From contig NZ_JAAAML010000001.1 in the NCBI RefSeq assembly GCF_024105735.1, positions 860,895 through 924,894 of the forward strand: a stretch of 64,000 nt of DNA, written 5' to 3'. How positions within the stretch are numbered: the first letter of the stretch is position 1; every line of letters starts with the position of its first letter. The translations under genes were made by a program, and so were the position numbers. Under the pieces are notes generated by a model. That model had not been told where the DNA came from. It was given only the letters and a program-made list of their open reading frames with translations, and made no database searches. Source of the DNA: Parahoeflea alexandrii (GTDB lineage Bacteria; Pseudomonadota; Alphaproteobacteria; Rhizobiales; Rhizobiaceae). Positions 24,090-30,551 of this stretch are shown piece by piece.

Positions 24090-24583
24090 CCATTCACAAG
24101 GATTGGAGGATAATGGATCCTGCCGAGAAGATTGCGGCGATCAAGAGGGTCTATGAGCCGGGGTATTCCGCCTCGCAGATCGCGTCGCTAATCCCCGGCG
24201 CGGTGCGCAACGGCATCATCAGCATCTATCATCGCAAGGCTTCCGAGTTCGTGAACTGCCCACTTCTGCCGCGACAGGGCGGCAACGGGCAACGGAAGAA
24301 GCGACCGGAAAAACAGAGAGCTCCGCGCATCGTTCGCACATCGACGATCAAGGCAGCACTCGCGCCGCGCCGCAAAGCGTCCGAACCAAAGCCGCCGAAG
24401 CCTGTAGCTGAACCAGTCATCAATCCTGAATTCCGCATGATCGCATTGATCGACCTTGGTCGCGACGAATGCAAGTGGCCAGTCGAGGGTGCTGGCGAGC
24501 ATGCGCGGTTTTGCGGATGCGTCACCCATGAACCCGGAAAGTCGTATTGCGAGTTTCATCACCAGATATCGGTGCAGCCGTGA
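24086..24583 (+). CDS. GcrA-like cell-cycle regulator
   Basis: The 165-aa protein has the two GcrA blocks: an N-terminal HTH (DPAEKIAAIKRVYEPGYSAS then QIASLIPGAVRNGIISIYHR) and a C-terminal sigma-70-contacting block (CKWPVEG at 129-135, RFCG and PGKSYCEFHHQ). The linker is basic and Pro-rich. GcrA in alphaproteobacteria binds RNA polymerase sigma-70 and prefers promoters with methylated GANTC. The N-terminus departs from the usual WT(D/E)ERV start (here KDWRIMDPAEK). Confidence 0.88.
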   Translation: MTIHKDWRIMDPAEKIAAIKRVYEPGYSASQIASLIPGAVRNGIISIYHRKASEFVNCPLLPRQGGNGQRKKRPEKQRAPRIVRTSTIKAALAPRRKASEPKPPKPVAEPVINPEFRMIALIDLGRDECKWPVEGAGEHARFCGCVTHEPGKSYCEFHHQISVQP

Positions 24584-24840
24584 GCGATAACATCGGCATC
24601 CAGTGTCCGAAATGCCAATCGGCGCGCCACTTCGTCATCGACACCAGGCCGGAAGACGAGCGGGTCATGCGGCGGAGAAAGTGCAGGGCATGTGATTTCC
24701 GTTTCACGACCGTCGAGATCATCAAGGCCGATGTGGTCATGAGCGAGAAGCACGGCAACGCGATCAAGGTCAACCACGCCTTGGCCCTGGTCTCACGGCT
24801 CAAGACCTCGATTGAAGCAATGGCGGGCGATCGTGATTGA
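24580..24840 (+). CDS. NrdR-type zinc-ribbon protein without ATP-cone
   Basis: The 86-aa protein has CPKCQSARHFVIDTRPEDERVMRRR-type sequence followed by KCRACDFRFTTVE, matching the N-terminal zinc ribbon of NrdR, the repressor of ribonucleotide reductase genes. The ATP-cone domain that senses nucleotides in NrdR is absent. I use the GTG at 24580, which overlaps the gcrA-like stop by 4 bp. It may bind NrdR boxes or be a general DNA-binding ribbon. Confidence 0.75.
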   Translation: MSDNIGIQCPKCQSARHFVIDTRPEDERVMRRRKCRACDFRFTTVEIIKADVVMSEKHGNAIKVNHALALVSRLKTSIEAMAGDRD

Positions 24841-25177
24841 CCAGTTCAATCCTGCCGTCTGCGGCGTCTGCGCCCGGTCCGCGATTGGCATCGGCCACTC
24901 CCCGCCACGCGCATCCAAGATCCTTTGGCTCTGCGACGATCCGAAATGCATTCAAGCCGCGAAGGCAGTCCATTCAATGAAGCAAGACGAGTTCACCCGG
25001 ATCGAGAGCCTGGCCGCGGCCAAGGGGGGCGATGCCGGGATAGAGTTCCTGGAGACGATCGGCAAGACCGATTTCACGGCTATGAACATCGACGAATGGT
25101 CCGAATTCCGCCGGCGCATCATTGCGGGCTACCGCGCCGCCCTGCTTGCCGACATGACCGGCGAGGTGGTGCTGTGA
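24833..25177 (+). CDS. DUF6511-like hypothetical phage protein
   Basis: The 114-aa protein begins IDQFNPAVCGVCARSAIGIGHSPP and has WLCDDPKCIQAAK, a Cys-pair layout typical of a short zinc-binding phage protein found next to replication genes. I chose GTG 24833 (8-bp overlap); TTG 24812 is possible. Its stop overlaps the primase start by one base. Confidence 0.65.
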   Translation: MIDQFNPAVCGVCARSAIGIGHSPPRASKILWLCDDPKCIQAAKAVHSMKQDEFTRIESLAAAKGGDAGIEFLETIGKTDFTAMNIDEWSEFRRRIIAGYRAALLADMTGEVVL

Positions 25178-27441
25178 TGTCAGACACGACCGTCTCCAAT
25201 CGCGAGACAGCACTCTCGCTTGCCGCTGCAGGCTTTTCCGTCTTTCCCTGCCATTCCGGGGGCGAGAAGGCGAAGTCGCCGATGCCGTTTATAAAGTGGC
25301 GCGAGGCCTCGACGACGAGCGAGCGCCAGATCCTGCAATGGTGGCAGAAATGGCCGGACGCGGCCATCGGGCTCGACCTGGCCAAGTCCGGCCTGATCGT
25401 CATCGATGCGGACCGGCATGACGAGAGCGCCGATGGTGTCGAGGCGTTCGGCCAGCTGATGTCGGATCACGGATTTGACCCGGACAGCGCGCCGCTGGTC
25501 GCTACGCCGTCGCAGGGCAACCATCACTATTTCCGGCAGAGACCAGGCGAGGCGCTCGGCAACTCGGAAGGTGCGATCCGCGGCAAGGGCATCAATGTCC
25601 GCGGCCATGGCGGCTATGTCATTGCGCCCGGAACCGTCATGGCAGATGGCCGCGTCTATGAGCTATGGGGCGATATCACAGATCCGCCAGTCATTCCGGA
25701 CTGGCTGCATGGGCTGATCACCACGCCGCTTGAGCCGGTGCGGGAAAGGGTATCGCTTTCTCCGACACCCTCACACGAGCAAGCCGATCTTGATGAGATC
25801 GCGGAACTGCTCGGCTACATCAACCCCGACTCCGGCTATCAGGACTGGCTTGCCGCCCTCATGGCCGTCCATGCTGCTACGGGCGGATCCTCGACGGGGT
25901 TGGCCGTGGCCGATGACTGGTCCGCACGGGGCTCGAAATACAAGGGCACGAAGGAACTCGCGGCCAAGTGGAGGTCATTCAAAGGGCAGGGCGTCAATCT
26001 TGCCACCTTGGCCGCGCTGGCCCGCGAGAACGGCGCGGACCTGTCCGCCATCGCCATCAAGCATCGCGGCCATGAGCACGACTATGATCCGGTCGAGGCG
26101 GCGGAAGCGGCCCGCCGGCTGATCGAGCATCATGACGGGACGCTGGCAGATGCGGAGACGGGGGAGGTTGTACAGATTGAACAAAACGTACAACCCGAGA
26201 GGGTCACGAATATCGACTATCCGCCCGGACTGGTTGGAGATGTTGCGCGGTGGATCGTCGCTACCGCACGAAAGCCACAACCGGCGCTCGCTATAGGGGC
26301 GGCATTGACGATAGTCGGAACGGCTGCCGGTCGCCAGTTCATGGGGCCGACAGAGGCAGGAACCGCACTCTATGTTCTAGCGCTGGCTCCAACGGGGCAA
26401 GGCAAGGATTTGCCACTCAAGCAGGCTCGCAGGATTCTAAACGCATCAAGTCTTCCCCATCACCTGGGAGCGGACGAATTCATGTCGTTCTCCGCTGTTG
26501 TCAATGTGCTCAAGCGCAGGCCTCTTTGCCTGTGCCCCATGGACGAGTTTGGCGACTTCATGCGGAGAATATACGACAAACGGGCTAGTTCTCACGCGAG
26601 AGCGATCTCGAAAATTTTCAGAACAATGTGGGGCGGCAACTTCGATGAGGTATCGACCGCAGAGTGGGCTGAAAAGGAAAGCATTTCGATCTGGGCGCCG
26701 CACCTTTCTATATTCGGGGCGTCAACCCATGAGCAATTTTACACGGCGCTCGAATCGGGAGCTGTGTCAGATGGAACCCTAAACCGCTTCCTCCTGATTG
26801 AGGGGGCCAAGCGACCGAAGCCAGTGAAGCCAAAGGCCGATCAATTCATCGTTCCTCGTCAAATCATCGACGATATGAGGATTATCTATTTTCGGTCCGG
26901 CGAAATGGCAGCCTCAAACAGAATCTTCCCAGACACGGATATCGCCGGGACACCGGGTGCTGCATTCAGAATGAAGTGGTGCGCCGACGGCTCGGAAGAA
27001 TTTTTCGCGACCTTTTCCAGAGACATCGAAAACAAGATGTTCGCGGAGCCGGAGAACGTAGATTTCATCGTTCGAACGGCAGAGATGGCCGTGAGGATCG
27101 CCACCATTGTCGCTGCCGGCAGGCACAATGACAGCATCCGGCTAGATGACATACAGTTTGGAGCTAATCTTGCCATGCAGAGCGCCGATCTGATGATCGC
27201 TGGCGCGGCCGACTACATGGCCGAGACAGACCATCAGGCGAATGCCCAGCGCGTCGTCAGAATAATCAGGGAGCGCGGCGGCCGGATGGTCTATCGTGAT
27301 ATCGCCAGGGCAATGAAGCACATGAAGGCACGGGACATAAAGGATATGATGGCCGGTCTTTGCGAAATGGAAATCCTACGTCGCGAGGAAATTCAAAAGC
27401 CGAGCGGAGGTCATCCTGTAGTCTGGTTTTCAGCCACCTAG
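25177..27441 (+). CDS. Bifunctional primase-polymerase with C-terminal ATPase domain
   Basis: In this 754-aa protein the N-terminal prim-pol domain (1-180) has catalytic DAD at 77-79 and SQGNHHYF at 112-119. A PriCT-like region (about 205-290) follows, then a DUF3987-like domain with Walker A APTGQGKD at 404-411 and CPMDEFG. It should make primers and may unwind DNA at the phage origin. The true start is ATG 25177; the longer frame upstream is a shadow. The C-terminal half is AT-richer (47% GC in 26881-26940 versus 63% in 25561-25620), hinting at recombination between unrelated halves. Confidence 0.9.
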   Translation: MSDTTVSNRETALSLAAAGFSVFPCHSGGEKAKSPMPFIKWREASTTSERQILQWWQKWPDAAIGLDLAKSGLIVIDADRHDESADGVEAFGQLMSDHGFDPDSAPLVATPSQGNHHYFRQRPGEALGNSEGAIRGKGINVRGHGGYVIAPGTVMADGRVYELWGDITDPPVIPDWLHGLITTPLEPVRERVSLSPTPSHEQADLDEIAELLGYINPDSGYQDWLAALMAVHAATGGSSTGLAVADDWSARGSKYKGTKELAAKWRSFKGQGVNLATLAALARENGADLSAIAIKHRGHEHDYDPVEAAEAARRLIEHHDGTLADAETGEVVQIEQNVQPERVTNIDYPPGLVGDVARWIVATARKPQPALAIGAALTIVGTAAGRQFMGPTEAGTALYVLALAPTGQGKDLPLKQARRILNASSLPHHLGADEFMSFSAVVNVLKRRPLCLCPMDEFGDFMRRIYDKRASSHARAISKIFRTMWGGNFDEVSTAEWAEKESISIWAPHLSIFGASTHEQFYTALESGAVSDGTLNRFLLIEGAKRPKPVKPKADQFIVPRQIIDDMRIIYFRSGEMAASNRIFPDTDIAGTPGAAFRMKWCADGSEEFFATFSRDIENKMFAEPENVDFIVRTAEMAVRIATIVAAGRHNDSIRLDDIQFGANLAMQSADLMIAGAADYMAETDHQANAQRVVRIIRERGGRMVYRDIARAMKHMKARDIKDMMAGLCEMEILRREEIQKPSGGHPVVWFSAT

Positions 27442-27450
27442 GAGAAGACA

Positions 27451-27732
27451 ATGAAGATCGCAAATACGATGATTGCATGGAACTCAGGCGGCGACATTGA
27501 ATGCGGCCCGTGGCCCGACAAAACCCGGTGGTCAAGGGAGTTTCGCTTTACGGCGGGAGCTTGTGACTCCGATTTCAAGAACCGACCTGAGGCGGAAATC
27601 ACCGCCATGGTCTTCATCTTGTTCAATACCGTTGTGGTGCGGGACGGCATTTCGGTCGAGGCCGCGCACCGGGCGTTCTTGAAAATAGATGAATACCGGG
27701 ATGCGATAGCACCTGACCTGCCTGGAACCTAG
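27451..27732 (+). CDS. Hypothetical phage protein
   Basis: The 93-aa protein begins MKIANTMIAWNSGGDIECGPWPDKT. AGGAG precedes the ATG by 7 nt. It lies directly after the primase and ends at the tail of the convergent RHH gene (4-bp overlap). No family recognised. Confidence 0.6.
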   Translation: MKIANTMIAWNSGGDIECGPWPDKTRWSREFRFTAGACDSDFKNRPEAEITAMVFILFNTVVVRDGISVEAAHRAFLKIDEYRDAIAPDLPGT

Positions 27733-27950
27733 GGGGCGTCTTTTGGGTCCAGCTTTTTGAGCCGCACCAAGGACGCACTTACCAGTCCACGAATGGCCTC
27801 GGGGCGAGAAGGCGTGGATGGCTCGTTGGCAATGAATGCGTCGAGAGCGGCGAGCAAATCATCATGCATCCGAACGGAAATCTGCGTCCCCTGACCGGTC
27901 GGTGCAGGGCCTCGTTTTTTCTTTGGTACCAAAGTTGTTGACTTGCTCAT
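27729..27950 (-). CDS. Ribbon-helix-helix (Arc/CopG-like) repressor
   Basis: The 73-aa protein has a basic N-terminal arm, then TQISVRMHDDLLAALDAFIAN (beta ribbon and helix A) and SRPEAIRGLVSASLVRL (helix B), the RHH layout. It is the only minus-strand gene in the early right region. The start at 27950 leaves a TTGGTACCAA palindrome upstream and another inside codons 6-10, consistent with self-regulation. Confidence 0.75.
   Translation of the reverse strand: MSKSTTLVPKKKRGPAPTGQGTQISVRMHDDLLAALDAFIANEPSTPSRPEAIRGLVSASLVRLKKLDPKDAP
27921..27934. promoter_or_regulatory. RHH operator candidate inside its own gene
   Basis: CTTTGGTACCAAAG is a perfect 14-bp palindrome overlapping codons 6-10 of the RHH gene. 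It shares the TTGGTACCAA core with the site at 27957. Confidence 0.55.
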
Positions 27951-27956
27951 GAAACA

Positions 27957-27966
27957 TTGGTACCAA
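27957..27966. promoter_or_regulatory. RHH operator candidate upstream of its gene
   Basis: TTGGTACCAA palindrome 7 bp before the RHH start codon, centred 34 bp from the other copy. Binding would cover the divergent intergenic region. Confidence 0.55.
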
Positions 27967-28036
27967 ATAAACAGGCCGATGGGAAGTGCGAATTCCACAT
28001 CGGCCCTAACCGAAACCAATCTGACTGGAGATTGAT

Positions 28037-28198
28037 ATGGCTATCGCCCGTATACCACTTTCGAAAATCGCTCGCGACCCGATTGTTGCGGCTTTCCTCG
28101 CTCGCGGTGAGCGCGACAACGGCATGGAATACGCCGTTCCGGCCGCGCCCAAGCCCGTGCTTCCGAACGGCGCGGCGCGCGTCCTGGTGGCGGCATGA
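28037..28198 (+). CDS. 53-aa hypothetical phage protein
   Basis: A short gene reading MAIARIPLSKIARDPIVAAF... ending ARVLVAA. GGAG lies 7 nt upstream and its stop overlaps the next ATG by 4 bp, supporting translation. No family recognised. Confidence 0.5.
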   Translation: MAIARIPLSKIARDPIVAAFLARGERDNGMEYAVPAAPKPVLPNGAARVLVAA

Positions 28199-28467
28199 TC
28201 ACGCGGCGCACTGTTTTGAAAGCCGTGCCGTTCGCTGGTCTCGCGGTCAGCACCGGGGCTCTTGCCTCGCCAGACGAGCGGATCGAAAGCGCGCTGGAGA
28301 CGATCCGCGCCGCCCTCGCCGAGAAGTATCCAGACTTTCAGGTGCTGGTCGGCGGGGGTATCCAGACCATCGAAAATGCTGACACGGGCGCGCTCGACAT
28401 GCCCGTAGTCCACCGGCTCGAAATTATCGGTTTTGCGCACGGGTTCAATCCGCCTCGCATGGCCTGA
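28195..28467 (+). CDS. Small protein with twin-arginine-like signal
   Basis: The 90-aa protein starts MITRRTVLKAVPFAGLAVS, matching the Tat consensus (R-R-x-hydrophobic-L-K), with a cleavage-like ALASPDE at about 22-26. The mature part is a small mixed fold. Being the last gene before the repeat array, it is unusual for an exported protein. Function unknown; a disordered coupling partner of the previous gene is also possible. Confidence 0.6.
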   Translation: MITRRTVLKAVPFAGLAVSTGALASPDERIESALETIRAALAEKYPDFQVLVGGGIQTIENADTGALDMPVVHRLEIIGFAHGFNPPRMA

Positions 28468-28479
28468 AATTCGATGGCG

Positions 28480-28613
28480 CCACTTGAGGTGACACTTGGT
28501 GACACTTGGGCCACTTGAGGCGAGCAAGTGTCACCATAAGGTGCCACTTGGGGTGACACTTGTTAGAGATTAAGTGACTGTAATTGTTAATCTTATATCA
28601 AGTGTCTCAAGTG
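28480..28613. repeat. Nine-copy CACTTG repeat array, candidate phage replication origin
   Basis: CACTTG starts at 28481, 28493, 28503, 28512, 28545 and 28557, and the reverse CAAGTG at 28525, 28599 and 28608. Most copies extend to TGACACTTG. The pair spanning 28480-28499 is repeated with two changes at 28544-28563. AT-rich DNA (28563-28680) follows. The region is non-coding and closes the replication gene cluster, as expected for iterons beside an origin; it could instead be a regulatory array. Confidence 0.6.
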
Positions 28614-28750
28614 TCACTACATAAATACTAAATCGTGAAATACAACTATAAGGAGGCCTATACAACCTATAGAATGTAATATTTCCGGGGGTGCCTATTC
28701 ACGCGGGACACTCGCGCCACTCGATAAATCAACCGACGAAGGAGCCTAAA

Positions 28751-28951
28751 ATGATCCAAGTGAAAGTCTTTGCCGATACCGCCTTTGGTGGATTTGCCAG
28801 CGTAGAAAAGCAGGCAAATAATTTCCTTTCCACGATTGATCCGGAGAAGGTCGTCGTCGTTACGCCGTCTCTTGGAAGCGTTGGGCATCAGGAAGACTTG
28901 ATCGAAATCTACCAGTCGTTTTCGATCACTGTGGTCTATCGGGCCGACTGA
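28751..28951 (+). CDS. 66-aa hypothetical phage protein
   Basis: Reads MIQVKVFADTAFGGFASVEKQANNF... ITVVYRAD, a compact alternating strand/helix pattern. A strong AAGGAG site 7 nt upstream fixes the start. Isolated between the repeat array and the NusG-like gene. No family recognised. Confidence 0.65.
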   Translation: MIQVKVFADTAFGGFASVEKQANNFLSTIDPEKVVVVTPSLGSVGHQEDLIEIYQSFSITVVYRAD

Positions 28952-28979
28952 TCCAGCCATCATCATGCCTAAAAAATTC

Positions 28980-29003
28980 GGTCGCCTGATTGGCGGCCGT
29001 TTT
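28980..29003 (+). terminator. Possible terminator before the late region
   Basis: GGTCGCC-TGATT-GGCGGCC forms a 7-bp stem (one G-T pair) followed by GTTTT. The T run is short, so it may be weak. Its place between early genes and the NusG-like gene fits a regulated terminator. Confidence 0.4.
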
Positions 29004-29090
29004 CACCCCTTGACCAACTCGACCGAATAACGGCATCTTCAAATCAGCCTGGCACGGCCCGTCCGGTCTCATCAACGGAGATCGGCAACT

Positions 29091-29714
29091 TTGGAACACA
29101 CAGACCACTCATGGTACGCGGTCCGCATTTCCGGACAGGCTACCCGCGTTTCCCATCGCCGGATCATTTTCACCGGGCCGAAGGGCGGGTCGCATCAATA
29201 CCTCGTGCCCGACATCAATCAGAAAACCAATATCGAGGTCGAGCTCGAACATCAGGGCATCGAGTACTTCTTGCCCATGTCGATCAGCGAGGCGCCGCAT
29301 CGCCGCAAGCGCAACGTCATGGTTACCCGTCGCGCGCCTCTGCTGCCCGGTTACGTCTTCGTCCAGCACGTCCCGGACTGGCAACGCCTTGAAGATGCCG
29401 AGGGCGTCGTCGGTGTGCTCAAGTGCGGGTTGGACAACGTCCGCATTCCAAGCCGCGACATCCACGATCTGCGCATGATCGAATGGCAGGCGTTCTGCGA
29501 TTATCTCGATCCGCCGGAAGATCGGGAAAAGCGGGCCGTCCACGATCGGTTCGTCGAGGGCGCGCGCTACATGATCAGCCACAAGACCTATGGGCAGATA
29601 CCGGTCACCATCCTGTCAATCACGAACCGGAACCGGGTCAAGGCCATCGCCGACAAACTTGGCCGTATCGATTTCCTGCCGGCCGATATTGACGAGGTGA
29701 ACGAAGCGGCGTAA
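29091..29714 (+). CDS. NusG/RfaH-like transcription antitermination protein
   Basis: The 207-aa protein has an NGN domain: SWYAVRISGQ at 7-16, HQGIEYFLPM at 54-63, HRRKRNVMVTRRAPLLPGYV at 70-89 and GVVGVLK. A C-terminal region (VEGARYMISHKTYGQIPVTI) resembles a KOW domain. It should ride RNA polymerase and let it read through late genes. The start is a TTG with GGAG about 10 nt upstream. It stands alone directly before the terminase, the usual place for a late-gene regulator. Confidence 0.82.
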   Translation: MEHTDHSWYAVRISGQATRVSHRRIIFTGPKGGSHQYLVPDINQKTNIEVELEHQGIEYFLPMSISEAPHRRKRNVMVTRRAPLLPGYVFVQHVPDWQRLEDAEGVVGVLKCGLDNVRIPSRDIHDLRMIEWQAFCDYLDPPEDREKRAVHDRFVEGARYMISHKTYGQIPVTILSITNRNRVKAIADKLGRIDFLPADIDEVNEAA

Positions 29715-30014
29715 CTTTCGCGCAATAGGTGATTTGGCGACGAGGGCTTTTCCCCCGCCAGCATGGCAGGCTTCACCACCTGCAAGCGCCGGTCTCTCTG
29801 AGTGCCGGTGCTACTGCAATTCCAATCCCTCGCACGGCTTAGGCTATGTGACGCGGCTTTCGAGCCAGCTTTCTTCAACCAGCGCAAACTCCTGACCTTC
29901 GCCAACCGGTGCGAGGGATAGCCCATCGATTATGGATCACAGCCCGTTTGCGTTGGCAGTTCATGATGCCGGGCCAATCGTGGGAAGCCGGATCAAATTC
30001 GCGAGGTGTCAGTC
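29715..30014. other. 300-bp non-coding gap with long inverted repeat before the terminase
   Basis: I see no gene. ATCCCTCGCAC at 29825-29835 is repeated inverted as GTGCGAGGGAT at 29909-29919, separated by 73 bp, and short GGC/GCC hairpins occur near 29750-29815. Candidate roles are a loading site for the NusG-like protein, a packaging (cos/pac) site, or the late promoter. Confidence 0.5.
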
Positions 30015-30551
30015 ATGGCGCTAACACCGAAACAAGCTCTTTTCGTCAAGGAATACCTCGTCGATCTCAACGCCACTCAGGCAGCGATCAGGGCAGGGTA
30101 CAGCGAGAAGACAGCGCGCCAGGTCGGTGCCGAAAACCTGACAAAACCTGTCATTGCCGAAGCTATCGCCGCCGCCCAGGCCGAGCGCTCCGCACGCCTT
30201 GAGGTCAATGCCGATTGGGTCTTGCGTCGCTTGGCCGACGAGGCCGAGGCAGACGTCGCCGACCTCTATGACGATGAGGGCAATCTGAAGCCGGTCCATG
30301 AATGGCCGTTGATCTGGCGGCAGGGCCTTGTCGGCGGAATCGATGTCGAGGAAATCCGCGAGGATGGCCGCACGATCGGTCAGGTCAGGAAGCTCAAGCT
30401 GTCCGACCGGATCAAGCGTATCGAGTTGATCGGCAAGCATGTCGGTGTTCAGGCCTTCCGCGATCAGGTCGGGCTGTCTGACCCGAACGGCGGGCCGATC
30501 CAGACGGAAACGAGGACATGGCGAGAAGCGCTGCGCAGCGAGAAGAGCTAG
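30015..30551 (+). CDS. terS: Terminase small subunit
   Basis: The 178-aa protein has the Terminase_2 N-terminal HTH: LTPKQALFVKEYLVDLNATQ followed by AIRAGYSEKTARQVGAENL. Its central part (NADWVLRRLADEAEADVADLYDDEGN) is the usual oligomerisation/DUF280-like region. It recognises phage DNA for packaging. The 3' end overlaps the large subunit by 34 bp. I prefer ATG 30015; GTG 30006 is possible. Confidence 0.92.
   Translation: MALTPKQALFVKEYLVDLNATQAAIRAGYSEKTARQVGAENLTKPVIAEAIAAAQAERSARLEVNADWVLRRLADEAEADVADLYDDEGNLKPVHEWPLIWRQGLVGGIDVEEIREDGRTIGQVRKLKLSDRIKRIELIGKHVGVQAFRDQVGLSDPNGGPIQTETRTWREALRSEKS

Noticed and set aside
24925..25176. N-terminal extension of the primase frame
   Set aside because: It overlaps the DUF6511-like gene; the ATG at 25177 overlaps its stop by one base, as in the rest of the operon.
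28480..28613. CRISPR array
   Set aside because: The repeats are 6-9 bp with uneven 9- to 33-bp spacing and both orientations; no long direct repeats or cas genes (the Cas4-like protein is a phage exonuclease relative).
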